Below, in pieces: positions 49,338 through 58,658 of a stretch of DNA of 64,000 bases. Each line of letters starts with the position of its first letter. Position 1 is the stretch's first letter. This stretch comes from Staphylococcus lutrae (lineage in GTDB: Bacteria > Bacillota > Bacilli > Staphylococcales > Staphylococcaceae). The DNA is taken from assembly GCF_002101335.1 (NCBI RefSeq), contig NZ_CP020773.1, positions 992,001 through 1,056,000 on the forward strand. Reading direction: 5' to 3'. Under the pieces are notes generated by a model. The model ran no database searches and had not been told where the DNA came from. It saw nothing but the letters and a program-made list of their open reading frames with translations. The position numbers and the translations under genes are program-made.

Positions 49338-50024
49338 TTGAAAGAATATCGCCATTATATTCATCAAGTAGGCACAATTAAAACGCTTTTAGAAGGACAT
49401 CTAGAAAGTGAAGTCACAATTGCAGAACTATTACGTTATGGCAATTATGGTTTCGGTACACTCAATCATACAAATGGGGATTTTGTGATTATTGATGGTC
49501 AGCCCGTTCATATGAATCAATTCAATGAACATCACGGATTAAATGGTCGCGAAAAAGTACCATACGGCGCTGTTTTTCATTATAGTCCACAGGTGACCTT
49601 TGACATCATAGACACACATCACACCTATCTATTCGAACGTATTAAAGAAAAATTCAAAAGCGATCAATTGTTTTCCATAACGATCATCACAGGTTTTTTT
49701 AACGAGTTGCATCTGAGTATCTACACAAAACAAGAAAATCGTAAACCGTCGTCACATGGTAGACAATCGCTTCCCTTAACACAACTTGAACGGGCAGTCA
49801 GAGAGATGACAGGAACGTTGTTGATACTCTACACGCCCCATGAGATGAGCGGGATCCATCCACCGGGGTTTAGTGCATATTTTGTTTCAGAGTATCATCA
49901 CATCGTAGGAAAAGTGTTGAGTTTTAATGTGGTAGAAGGTCGTGCCGCACTCCAAAGTTTTGACGGATTCTCTGTAATCTGTCCAGCTGTTGACCCTTTG
50001 TTTATTCAGTATTTCCCTGAATAA
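49338..50024 (+). CDS. Acetolactate decarboxylase homologue lacking zinc ligands
   Basis: A 228-residue protein of the acetolactate decarboxylase (BudA/AlsD) fold: HQVGTIKTLLEGHLESEVTIAELLRYGNYGFGTLNH at the start and YTPHEMSGIHPPGF later match the family. The zinc-binding segment that reads GFHIHF...GGHVLDF in active enzymes here reads GFSAYF...VGKVLSF, so all three His ligands are replaced (Ser, Tyr, Lys). The conserved Arg before GTL and the C-terminal catalytic Glu are also missing. Catalysis is therefore not expected. TTG 49338 lies 8 bases behind GAGGAGG; the frame is open from 49227 but without a site. The gene looks intact and translated. Confidence 0.75.
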   Translation: MKEYRHYIHQVGTIKTLLEGHLESEVTIAELLRYGNYGFGTLNHTNGDFVIIDGQPVHMNQFNEHHGLNGREKVPYGAVFHYSPQVTFDIIDTHHTYLFERIKEKFKSDQLFSITIITGFFNELHLSIYTKQENRKPSSHGRQSLPLTQLERAVREMTGTLLILYTPHEMSGIHPPGFSAYFVSEYHHIVGKVLSFNVVEGRAALQSFDGFSVICPAVDPLFIQYFPE

Positions 50025-50213
50025 CTTGCATTACGCCATTACGCCCAAACAAAGAGATGTTGTGCGTATATTCATACGTCAATTAAGAGCAAGTTCCCTC
50101 GCTTAGAACGTTGCAGTGAAAGTATTCAACCTAAAATTAAACAATTGCATTTTCTAAAGTAAGTTGACTTGTCTTAAATACGTCATTAATCCATTGAATA
50201 CGAGTAAAGAAAT
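50025..50213. other. Short intergenic region before two terminators
   Basis: No gene or repeat seen. The gap up to iolJ is filled by two hairpins, annotated separately. Confidence 0.4.
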
Positions 50214-50260
50214 GCTACTGTATGTGACATTCATGCCTCATACAGTAGCCCCTTTTTTTG
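50212..50260 (+). terminator. Terminator on the plus strand after the decarboxylase homologue
   Basis: GCTACTGTATG and CATACAGTAGC form a perfect 11-bp stem followed by CCCTTTTTTTG. Confidence 0.85.
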
Positions 50261-50280
50261 AACCCATATTTAAAAATAGT

Positions 50281-50332
50281 GCAACAGCGATGATTCTATC
50301 CAAAAACATTCGGAGAACCATCGCTGTTTCTT
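50281..50332. terminator. Terminator of the inositol operon
   Basis: AACAGCGATG and CATCGCTGTT with inner GATTCT/AGAAC pairs form a stem ending at the iolJ stop. The T-run is TTTCTTTA on the plus strand and TTGCACTATTTTT on the minus. Confidence 0.65.
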
Positions 50333-51171
50333 TATGCTTTAAAGGAAGACCCACACTGATCAATGATTTTTTCTACCGTTTTCTGAATCACCTGTATTGT
50401 AGGATTTAATATGGCTTTAGGCTGATATAAATCAGGTTGATTGGTAAGTATGGCCCTTAATGCATGACTCCATTCGAGGTTGATTTCAGTGTTGAAATTA
50501 ATCTTACTATGGCCATATTGAATTGCACGACTTAAATCATCATTAGATAAGCCTGACGCACCATGCAATACCAGCGGCATCTTTAATTTTTGATTAATCC
50601 GCTGCATCATATCAAATCCGAGTTTTGGCTCACCTTTATACGGACCATGAACAGACCCGAGTGCAGGGGCGAGACTATCTAAATGTGTCTCTTCTACCAG
50701 TGCGATACAATCTGACACAGAGGCATACGCCACTTGGTGGATCATACCATCTTCATTCCCACCAATTGCGCCAATCTCACCTTCTACACATACGCCGCGC
50801 TGATGTGCATAATCAACGACTCGTTGCGTATGGTGGATGTTGTCTTTTAATGCCAATTGAGAACCATCATACATAACAGAATCATATCCCGCATCGATTG
50901 CGCTGTAACAAGATTCAACGGAACGTCCATGATCTAAATGGACATAATAAGGAATCGTAATCTTTAAACTTTCGGCTTTTAATCGAATCAGTTGATTGAT
51001 AAATGAATAGCCGCCTAGATCATCTATCAACTTATCCGTTGTTCCAAGTATAATCGGTGAGCGCTTTTTCTCAGCAGCGCGTAAAATGCCTTCAATCCAA
51101 ATGAGACCATTGACATTGATTTGAGGAATGGCATAATGGGCTCGGTATGCTTTCTCTATAGCCACTTTCAT
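50332..51171 (-). CDS. iolJ: 6-phospho-5-dehydro-2-deoxy-gluconate aldolase (class II)
   Basis: Last specific step of inositol degradation: cleaves DKGP to dihydroxyacetone phosphate and malonate semialdehyde. The 279-residue class II aldolase has the N-terminal AIPQINVNGLIW, the zinc motif YYVHLDHG with Asp-His, VEGEIGAIGG and LVLHGASGLS. It resembles class II FBP/tagatose aldolases; position as last gene of the iol operon gives IolJ. AGAGGAGGAGC precedes the ATG. The malonate semialdehyde it makes is consumed by IolA from the first gene. Confidence 0.88.
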   Translation of the reverse strand: MKVAIEKAYRAHYAIPQINVNGLIWIEGILRAAEKKRSPIILGTTDKLIDDLGGYSFINQLIRLKAESLKITIPYYVHLDHGRSVESCYSAIDAGYDSVMYDGSQLALKDNIHHTQRVVDYAHQRGVCVEGEIGAIGGNEDGMIHQVAYASVSDCIALVEETHLDSLAPALGSVHGPYKGEPKLGFDMMQRINQKLKMPLVLHGASGLSNDDLSRAIQYGHSKINFNTEINLEWSHALRAILTNQPDLYQPKAILNPTIQVIQKTVEKIIDQCGSSFKA

Positions 51172-51184
51172 AGTGCTCCTCCTC

Positions 51185-52186
51185 TCATGAATGAATTTTG
51201 ATTGGCAATCCTGTTACTAAAGATTCCTTACATTTTTCAGCGATTTCTTGCGCTTTTAACCCGTCTCTAATTGAACACGCCACCGCTTCGTCATGAATCA
51301 TCGCTTGTATAAATGCATTCATTTCATCCGCATAAGCTTGTTGGTACCGTTCAAGAAAGAAAAATGGAGGATTATCTTGTTTGATTCCATCTGCTTTCGC
51401 ATACGTTAAAGTATTTAAATTTTCATTTCCTACACTGATTGCACCGTTGTCTCCTAAAACTTCAATCCGTTGATCATAACCATAAACGCTTCTTCGACAG
51501 TTTTCTATAACACATAACGCTTGATTCTCAAAGACCAGTGTCACGATTGCTGTATCAATATCGCCAATCTCTTTCAACGCTGGATTCACTAATGCTTGAC
51601 CTTTGGCGTAAACTTCGACAACTTCTGATTGCATTAAATACCTTGCCATATCAAAGTCATGAATCGACATATCCATAAACAAACCACCAGAATGTTTCAC
51701 ATATTCTATCGGAGGCGGTTCAGGATCTCTGGAAGTAATTCTCAAAGATTGAATTTCACCAAGTTCACGCTTTGCTAACACATTTTGCAATGCAGCAAAG
51801 TTTCTATCAAAACGTCTGTTGAACCCCATTTGTAATTTAACCCCTGACGCTTCAACACACTTCACCGCTTCTTTTGATTCTGATAAAGTTAAACTGATCG
51901 GTTTTTCGCAAAAAATATGTTTTCCTTTTTCACATGCCAATTTGATAATATCGACATGGGTATCCGTTGGCGAACAGATAATAATAGCATCCACTTCAGG
52001 ATCATTGATCACATCTTGATGATTTTTTGTACGTTTTTCGATACCTTGTTCCTCAATCCAATCCTTGAGCTTATCGCAGTTCAAATCAGAGACCCACTTG
52101 ATTCGAACATTGGGGTGCTTTCTAAGATAATCAATATGCAGTTGACCGATGCGTCCTGCACCAATCACACCTACTGTTATTTTCAT
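51185..52186 (-). CDS. Inositol 2-dehydrogenase family oxidoreductase (second copy)
   Basis: A 333-residue Gfo/Idh/MocA-family NAD(P) dehydrogenase. N-terminal Rossmann motif VGVIGAGRIGQLHIDYL (6-22), the EKP motif in IFCEKPISLTLSES and DMSIHDFDMARYL near 175 with the catalytic Asp/His are all present. It is about as long as IolG encoded three genes upstream but clearly different. It may oxidise scyllo-inositol, D-chiro-inositol or another isomer (IolX/IolW-like role), so a symbol is not given. Its ATG follows the symporter TAA immediately, with GGAGGA inside the symporter end. Confidence 0.85.
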   Translation of the reverse strand: MKITVGVIGAGRIGQLHIDYLRKHPNVRIKWVSDLNCDKLKDWIEEQGIEKRTKNHQDVINDPEVDAIIICSPTDTHVDIIKLACEKGKHIFCEKPISLTLSESKEAVKCVEASGVKLQMGFNRRFDRNFAALQNVLAKRELGEIQSLRITSRDPEPPPIEYVKHSGGLFMDMSIHDFDMARYLMQSEVVEVYAKGQALVNPALKEIGDIDTAIVTLVFENQALCVIENCRRSVYGYDQRIEVLGDNGAISVGNENLNTLTYAKADGIKQDNPPFFFLERYQQAYADEMNAFIQAMIHDEAVACSIRDGLKAQEIAEKCKESLVTGLPIKIHS

Positions 52187-53800
52187 TTACATTCCTCCTA
52201 TTCTCGCTAAAACAAGTGGTGAAAAGATAGTATATGTGATAATGACAATGACAATAATCACGATTCCGACAATATATCTATATTTCCAAGGTGTAATATC
52301 AACCTTTGAATAATTTGCACTGAAATCAAATGCGTTAGATGGTTTGATTTTGTTGAATAAAAGTAAAATCAATAGATCGATAAAAAAGAGCACACTCAAG
52401 ACATACAAGAAATGAATATTTGTCAATAACACTTTTGAAAGCGCATACATAACTATGTGAAAAATAAACATCACTTTCGCACCTTGGCTAGACGTGTGTT
52501 TTGCAAAAAATCCAACTAATATCAACACTAACAACGGCATATTGTAAACACCATTAAACTCTTGAACCACAGCGTATAAGCCTTGTGGGAAAAGCGAAAT
52601 CATTGGCGCTAAAATCACTACGATGATTCCCACAACCACTGTCGTAATGTGCCCCACCTTCGATACTTGTTTGTTGGAAGCCGTTTTATTCATTGTTGAT
52701 TTGTATAAATCGAGTGAGAACAATGTGGCCGTACTATTGAGTGATCCTACAAATGAACTTAAAATCGCACCAAAAATCACTGCACCAAATAAACCATATG
52801 CCCATTCAGGCAATACAGCATTCACTAACATTGGATATGCATTATCCGGATGATCAATTTGGTCACCTAGCATATTAAAAGCAAGGATACCTGGAAATAC
52901 TAGGAATAATGCCCCAAAAATTTTAAAGATCCCAACGAACATTGCACCTTTTTGGGCTTCTTTAAGGTTTTTACCAGCCAATGCTTTTTGAACAATCATC
53001 TGATTCGTACACCAAAAGAACAAGTTGTTAAAAAACATACCGAAAAATAAAGTGGGCCAAGGAACAATTTGAGAGTCTATCGCACCAATCGCATTCAATT
53101 TTTCCGGTGTCTTTTGAATGACTTTATCGAACCCTTGTAAAAAACTACCATCACCGAAAATAGTCAGTCCTAATATAGGGATAGAAAGACCGCCAATTAA
53201 TAAACCGATACCATAAATCGAATCGCTATGTGCACTCAGCGACAGTCCGCCGACAAAGAGATAGATGACACCGACAACACCAATAATCGTCGATATTAAT
53301 ATCACTGCCGTCGTCTGGCTCACGTTCAAAATCCCACTGACATTGAATATTTTATTGAAAACGAGCGCACCAGAATAAAGGACAACCGGAAGAAATGAAA
53401 CAACGTAAGTAAATATAAATAGCATAGATACCAATTTTTTTGTGAAGGTATCATAGCGTAATTCTACAAAATCAGATATCGTATCAATGCCATATCTGAA
53501 ATATTTTGGTAAGAACACCCATGCGAGTATTACAATCGCAATCGCTGCTGTTACCTCCCATGCCATGACCTCCATTCCCGCGACAAAACTTTGACCATTT
53601 TGTCCTACGATCTGTTCGGTAGATAAATTCGTCATCACGATTGTTGACGCAATTGTAAATGCAGTTAAGCTTCTCCCTCCCATAAAGAAACCTTCTGAAT
53701 GACTTGTATCAATTTTTCTACTCCTGACATATGCATAAAATCCAACTAAAGAAATGACGATTAGAAAAGAAACAATTGCAAACAAACCCATAGTCTTCAC
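52187..53800 (-). CDS. Sodium:solute symporter, probable inositol importer
   Basis: A 537-residue sodium/solute symporter family (SSS, SLC5-like) protein with about 14 membrane helices. Family signs include the N-terminal SEGFFMGGRSLTAFTIASTIVMTNLSTEQIVGQNGQSF and LGGLSIPILGLT, plus the QMIVQKALAGKNLKEAQKGAMF loop. Its place inside the iol operon implies myo-inositol uptake; Bacillus instead uses MFS proteins IolT/IolF. GGGGTGAAGAC precedes the ATG. Substrate is inferred from neighbours. Confidence 0.85.
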   Translation of the reverse strand: MKTMGLFAIVSFLIVISLVGFYAYVRSRKIDTSHSEGFFMGGRSLTAFTIASTIVMTNLSTEQIVGQNGQSFVAGMEVMAWEVTAAIAIVILAWVFLPKYFRYGIDTISDFVELRYDTFTKKLVSMLFIFTYVVSFLPVVLYSGALVFNKIFNVSGILNVSQTTAVILISTIIGVVGVIYLFVGGLSLSAHSDSIYGIGLLIGGLSIPILGLTIFGDGSFLQGFDKVIQKTPEKLNAIGAIDSQIVPWPTLFFGMFFNNLFFWCTNQMIVQKALAGKNLKEAQKGAMFVGIFKIFGALFLVFPGILAFNMLGDQIDHPDNAYPMLVNAVLPEWAYGLFGAVIFGAILSSFVGSLNSTATLFSLDLYKSTMNKTASNKQVSKVGHITTVVVGIIVVILAPMISLFPQGLYAVVQEFNGVYNMPLLVLILVGFFAKHTSSQGAKVMFIFHIVMYALSKVLLTNIHFLYVLSVLFFIDLLILLLFNKIKPSNAFDFSANYSKVDITPWKYRYIVGIVIIVIVIITYTIFSPLVLARIGGM

Positions 53801-53834
53801 CCCTTAAAAGCATATCGTGCTTTGTATTCAATTT

Positions 53835-54716
53835 TTAAATCGTATTCATATAATCTCTTGCTTTCTTTGCATAGAGGAATGGATTGGCAATCGCAGGATC
53901 TTGCTCTGCCTCAACTACAATCCACCCTGCATAATCTGAATCATATATTTTCTCTAAAATGGGTTTAAAGTCGATATCTCCATCCCCTGGTACAGTAAAA
54001 GCCCCTTGCTTGACTGCCTCTAAAAACGACAAATTTTCTTCTTTCACACGTTTAACGATTGATTCACGAATATCTTTAAAATGAATATGATGAATTCTAT
54101 CTTTAAATAAATTAAAAATGTCCAAACTCTCTTCACCAGAAAAGTGTAAATGGCCCGTATCAAATAACAGAGATACATTTTCTGCATCGGTTAACGCCAT
54201 TAATTTCTGAATTTCTTCTTTTGTCTGTACACCGGTCCCCATATGGTGGTGATACACAATTTTCATGTGATGTTGTCTGGCTATCGTACCTAAGCGATTC
54301 AGGCCATCTGCTAATTGCTGCCATTCCATCTCATTGAAAACTGGTTTAGACTGAAATAGCGGGCATGCGATATCTCCTTGAATACTTTTACCTTGTTCTG
54401 AAACAACAATGACTTTTGCATTTAACGCTTTTAAAAAGTTCAAATGTTGGATAAAAGCGGTCTCTGTTTCTTCGTAAGGTTTTGTCGTCAAATATAAGCT
54501 TAACCATGCACTTGCGACTTCTAAATTTCTTGGTTTTAAGTAGCTGTTCAACACGCTGACATCTTTAGGATATTTGTTACCGATTTCTGTTCCTTCATAG
54601 CCGGCAAGTGCCATTTCACTAATACACTGTTCAAATGTGTTCTCTTTTCCCAATTCTGGTAAATCATCATTTGTCCAAGCAATCGGTGCACATGCGTATT
54701 TAATGAATCGCGTCAT
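53835..54716 (-). CDS. iolE: Myo-inosose-2 dehydratase
   Basis: Second step of inositol catabolism: dehydrates 2-keto-myo-inositol to a diketone. The 293-residue xylose-isomerase-like TIM barrel carries APIAWTNDDLPELG and EQCISEMALAGYEGTEIGNKYP, which are signature words of IolE, then YHHHMGTGVQT, LFDTGHLHFSG and the metal Glu in WIVVEAEQDP. GTG 54725 is in frame, but ATG 54716 lies 6 bases behind GAGGTG and is preferred. It sits directly after iolG. Confidence 0.92.
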   Translation of the reverse strand: MTRFIKYACAPIAWTNDDLPELGKENTFEQCISEMALAGYEGTEIGNKYPKDVSVLNSYLKPRNLEVASAWLSLYLTTKPYEETETAFIQHLNFLKALNAKVIVVSEQGKSIQGDIACPLFQSKPVFNEMEWQQLADGLNRLGTIARQHHMKIVYHHHMGTGVQTKEEIQKLMALTDAENVSLLFDTGHLHFSGEESLDIFNLFKDRIHHIHFKDIRESIVKRVKEENLSFLEAVKQGAFTVPGDGDIDFKPILEKIYDSDYAGWIVVEAEQDPAIANPFLYAKKARDYMNTI

Positions 54717-54726
54717 TCTCTTCACC

Positions 54727-55746
54727 TCATAAATAAATTACTTTCTTTTCATCAAATGATTGTTGCATCGCTATAGCCACTTCAGTACTTTTCATTCCAT
54801 CCACACCCGTCACTGTGGAAGGCGTTTGTTTGATAATCGCATTCACAAACGACTGGATTTCATTAATAAATGCCTCTCTAAATCTCTCGGGAAAATGATG
54901 AGAAGTCGGACGGACAACACCATTTTCATCATAAAGCGTCACTAAATTTTTCTCTGGTGCATTGCCAATCCTAATCATGCCTCGAGTTCCAATCAATTCC
55001 GTTTCAACATGATAGCCGTGCATGGCATTTCTGCCTGCCAGTAAATAGACAACAACGTCATTGCTTAACTGAGCAAGACAGGCACCTGTTTCCAATTCTG
55101 AATACTCTGATAATTGAGGCGCTGCGATATGATTTCCTAACGCATAAACGGATTTAAACTCTGCGCCAGAGAACCATCGAACTAAATCAATATCGTGAAT
55201 CGACATATCTAAAAATATACCGCCACTTGTCGCATTCCTCGCAAAGGAGATAAAATCATTCAAACCTACATGAGGGTCAATGCCGTAACACCTGATTGAA
55301 GTTAATTCACCTAACGTGCCCGCTTCAATTAACGACTTGGCATATTGATAAGAATGATCAAACCTTCTCATAAAACCGAGTTGAAAAACTAAATCAGGAC
55401 TGCTTTCAATGTTTTGAACGACATTTTCAATACTTTTCATCTCTAATCCAATGGGTTTTTCTGAAAACACGTGGAGTCCTTTTTCTAAAGCTTGAGAAAT
55501 TTGTACCGTATGAAAGCCACTTGGCGAAGCAATGACCACCGCGTCTAAATCGTTTTGGTTGATCATCTCTGTATACGATTGGTAACAATAAGGTACACCT
55601 AACTCATTTTTGGCATACGCCAATTCCTCTTCAACAATTGAAGCGACTGCCCACAACTCAGCATTCGGTATCGCGTTAACAATATTTTGAGCGTGGACCT
55701 TTCCTAATCTCCCAAGCCCAACTTGCCCTATTTTAATTCTTGTCAT
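54727..55746 (-). CDS. iolG: Inositol 2-dehydrogenase
   Basis: NAD-dependent oxidation of myo-inositol to 2-keto-myo-inositol, first step of the pathway. The 339-residue Gfo/Idh/MocA protein has IGQVGLGRLGKVHAQN (6-21), HVFSEKPIGLEM and the catalytic region FLDMSIHDIDLVRW near 178. Ribosome binding site GGAGGA is 6 bases from the ATG. It lies between iolD and iolE, the canonical position, so of the two dehydrogenases here it is the better candidate for IolG itself. Confidence 0.9.
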   Translation of the reverse strand: MTRIKIGQVGLGRLGKVHAQNIVNAIPNAELWAVASIVEEELAYAKNELGVPYCYQSYTEMINQNDLDAVVIASPSGFHTVQISQALEKGLHVFSEKPIGLEMKSIENVVQNIESSPDLVFQLGFMRRFDHSYQYAKSLIEAGTLGELTSIRCYGIDPHVGLNDFISFARNATSGGIFLDMSIHDIDLVRWFSGAEFKSVYALGNHIAAPQLSEYSELETGACLAQLSNDVVVYLLAGRNAMHGYHVETELIGTRGMIRIGNAPEKNLVTLYDENGVVRPTSHHFPERFREAFINEIQSFVNAIIKQTPSTVTGVDGMKSTEVAIAMQQSFDEKKVIYL

Positions 55747-55759
55747 GCGGATTCCTCCA

Positions 55760-57673
55760 TCAATATTTCTTAGCGTTAATCATATGTGCCTGTTTTTCTT
55801 CAAATGCTTTAAGAATTTTTGATTTTCCACTCGCCTCTGAAACACCGACATTCCAGAACGACGCATAACCTTTCGTCATTGTTTTAGGCAATGTCTTTAT
55901 ATCAAACAACGTGCTTTTCTCTTGTAAACGTGCGGCTTGGATCGCTTCTTGTAACAAGTTTAAATCATTCACTTTATAGCCTTGTGCACCGTAACCTTCA
56001 GCGATTTTTTGATAATCAATATTCAAAACATCTCCTTGAGCGGTTAGAAATTCGGTACAAAAGCTATCGCTACCGTTTGCCATTTGTAAGTTGTTGATGC
56101 ACCCAAATCCACTATTATCAAATAACACAATATTAATTTTGTGATGGTATTGTAGTGCTGTCACCAACTCTGAATGCAACATTAAAAAGCTACCGTCCCC
56201 CACAAAAGCATACACTTCTTTCTCTGGTTCAGCTAATTTCACACCTAAAGCGCCTGCAATCTCGTATCCCATAGTGGAGTAACCATACTCCATATGATAC
56301 GTATTGAAAGTATGTGCTTCCCATAAACGTTCCAAATCTCCTGGTAACGACCCCGCAGCCGCAACAATCACTGCATCGCTTTCGATTTGATTATTGAGCG
56401 CAATCAAAACATTGGTTTGTGGCAACGCTGTATTTAACTGTGCAACATATTTTTGAAACTGCGCGTCTTTAAATGCGTCATTGATTTCAGGTTGATACGC
56501 TTTTGCGTTGATATCAATATGCGCTAAACGGCGACGTTCCGCTTGCCATTCGTTCTTTAACTGTTCAATCTCATCGGCATTCGCTTGAGACGTTCTCGTC
56601 AAACCATGAGAAATTTCTTCTAATGTCACTTTGGCATCTCCTAAAACATCAATCCCTTCCAACTTTAAAGCGTCCATACGATTGACATTAATATTGATAA
56701 ATGATGCCTTTTCAAAGTGAAATGCTGTTTTGGATCCTGTCGTAAAATCTGAATATCTTGTACCAATGCCAATAACGACATCTGCTTTTTTAGCATACCT
56801 ATTCGCCGCTAAGTTACCGGTTACCCCGACACCACCAAGATTATATTTAAAGTTTGCAGCGACTGTTGATTTACCCGCCTGCGTTTCAACAATCGCAATC
56901 TGATGTTTTTCACTCAATTGCTTGATGATGTCATATGCTTCCGAATATTTTGCGCCGCCTCCCACAATAAACAATGGATTCTCAGCACAATTGATTTGAT
57001 CAATGGCTTTTTCTATTGCGCGTTGACTTGGGCGTAGACGATCCATATAATGGATTCGTTTTTCAAAAAATGACACAGGAAAATCATAAGCTTCCCCCTG
57101 AACATCCTGGCTCAATGCAATGGTCGCGGGTCCTGCTGTTGCCGGATGGGTCATCACTTCAAAAGCCCTTAACAGCGCACTCATGATTTGTTCAGGACGT
57201 GTAATACGATCAAAATATCTCGATACAGGCTTCAATGCATCATTTGTCGTCACGCCTATACTATAGGGCTGTTCTATTTGTTGAAGCACTGGATCGGGTT
57301 GTCGTGTCGCAAATGTATCTCCCGGTAAAAACAAAACAGGGATATGATTGGCTAATGCCGTTCCTGCTGCAGTCACAAGATTGGCTGCACCCGGCCCTAC
57401 TGATGTTGTGACAGCATAAATACTTTTTCTAAGTTTTTGTTTGCTAAATGCCGTAGCGACATGTGCCATTCCTTGCTCATTTTTACCTTGTAGAATATTC
57501 AATTGATCTTGATATTGAAATAATGCTTCACCGATTCCTAAAACATTGCCGTGACCAAATATATTAATGACCCCTTCAACAAAACGTGATTCTTTACCGT
57601 CTATTGAAATGAATTGCTGTGTTAAAAATTTAACAATTGCTTCTCCTGTAGTCAGTCGTATTGTTTTTGACAT
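55760..57673 (-). CDS. iolD: 3D-(3,5/4)-trihydroxycyclohexane-1,2-dione hydrolase
   Basis: Thiamine-diphosphate enzyme that opens the inositol ring. The 637-residue protein has the three-domain ThDP layout: N-terminal catalytic part with NIFGHGNVLGIGEALFQ, middle part, and C-terminal ThDP motif VGDGSFLMLHSELVTALQYHHKINIVLFDN near 490. GTRYSDFTTGSKTAF is typical of IolD. TAGGAGTG precedes the ATG. It is the fourth gene of the operon and needs TPP, whose synthesis is governed by the thiC riboswitch elsewhere in the window. Confidence 0.93.
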   Translation of the reverse strand: MSKTIRLTTGEAIVKFLTQQFISIDGKESRFVEGVINIFGHGNVLGIGEALFQYQDQLNILQGKNEQGMAHVATAFSKQKLRKSIYAVTTSVGPGAANLVTAAGTALANHIPVLFLPGDTFATRQPDPVLQQIEQPYSIGVTTNDALKPVSRYFDRITRPEQIMSALLRAFEVMTHPATAGPATIALSQDVQGEAYDFPVSFFEKRIHYMDRLRPSQRAIEKAIDQINCAENPLFIVGGGAKYSEAYDIIKQLSEKHQIAIVETQAGKSTVAANFKYNLGGVGVTGNLAANRYAKKADVVIGIGTRYSDFTTGSKTAFHFEKASFININVNRMDALKLEGIDVLGDAKVTLEEISHGLTRTSQANADEIEQLKNEWQAERRRLAHIDINAKAYQPEINDAFKDAQFQKYVAQLNTALPQTNVLIALNNQIESDAVIVAAAGSLPGDLERLWEAHTFNTYHMEYGYSTMGYEIAGALGVKLAEPEKEVYAFVGDGSFLMLHSELVTALQYHHKINIVLFDNSGFGCINNLQMANGSDSFCTEFLTAQGDVLNIDYQKIAEGYGAQGYKVNDLNLLQEAIQAARLQEKSTLFDIKTLPKTMTKGYASFWNVGVSEASGKSKILKAFEEKQAHMINAKKY

Positions 57674-57683
57674 CGTAACACTC

Positions 57684-58646
57684 CTAACTTTGCGCTTGAA
57701 TGAGCGCTTCTATTTTGTCAATTGTCGGCATTGCTTCACTTGAACTGTGGCGACTTACAACGATTGCTGCAGAAGCCGCACCATATTGTAATGCTTTTTG
57801 TATATTTTGCGTTGTTATCAATCCATATAAAAACGCTGCCGCATATGAATCACCCGCACCAAAAGTTTTCATAACTGTCGCTTTATAGGCTTGACCTACA
57901 AAATGTTCACCTTGACTTGTATACGCATTCGAACCTTGAACCCCGCGCTTAATGACGACCAGTTCAGCTTGACCCTGCTTAAAAATCAGCTCGCTCACTT
58001 CTTTGTCCGATAACGTTTGATACGCATCGATTTTCTCAAATTCCTCTCTTGTACCAATGACGATATTCGCTTGATTGACAAACAGTTCATAGTAGAGCGC
58101 CGTTTCCTCATCATTTGTCCATGAATACGGTCTATAATCCAGTTCAAAAATGACTTTCACACCATTCTTCTTTGCAATCAGCAACGATTTAATCACCGCT
58201 TCACGTGAAGGTGACTGAGACAATGCCACCCCGGAAATTAATAAGTAATGACTGTTACGAATATAGGCTTCATCTATATTTTCAGGTTTTAAGTTGAGAT
58301 CAGCGACTTTTTCTCTATACATTAAGATACTCGACGCTTCTGGACTTAAAATCTCTGTAAATGCCAATCCTGATTGACGTCCATCCTTATCAATAGAAAT
58401 CTGTGACGTATCGACACCCACATCATTTAAATATGTCGTGATAAAACGCCCATGCTGATCATCAGAAACGTTTGCGATTAACCCGACATCTAATCCTAAT
58501 TTGGATGCCCCAATGACAATGTTTGCAGGAGAGCCACCGACATATTTTCTGAACGTTTTCGTTTCTTCCATAGGACAATTGATTTCTACAGCATTCAAAT
58601 CAATCGCAGCACGCCCTATCGCTACGATATGCTTTTTTCCGCTCAT
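57684..58646 (-). CDS. iolC: 5-dehydro-2-deoxygluconokinase
   Basis: PfkB-family sugar kinase that makes DKGP from 5-dehydro-2-deoxygluconate. The 320-residue protein has the N-terminal KYVGGSPANIVIGASKLGLDVGLI and the C-terminal anion hole and base AFGAGDSYAAAFLYG. EIMYREKVADLNL-like residues in the lid are usual for IolC. GGAGGAAAA precedes ATG 58646. It lies between iolB and iolD with gaps of 10-12 bases, consistent with one mRNA. Confidence 0.92.
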   Translation of the reverse strand: MSGKKHIVAIGRAAIDLNAVEINCPMEETKTFRKYVGGSPANIVIGASKLGLDVGLIANVSDDQHGRFITTYLNDVGVDTSQISIDKDGRQSGLAFTEILSPEASSILMYREKVADLNLKPENIDEAYIRNSHYLLISGVALSQSPSREAVIKSLLIAKKNGVKVIFELDYRPYSWTNDEETALYYELFVNQANIVIGTREEFEKIDAYQTLSDKEVSELIFKQGQAELVVIKRGVQGSNAYTSQGEHFVGQAYKATVMKTFGAGDSYAAAFLYGLITTQNIQKALQYGAASAAIVVSRHSSSEAMPTIDKIEALIQAQS

Positions 58647-58658
58647 CGTATTTTCCTC

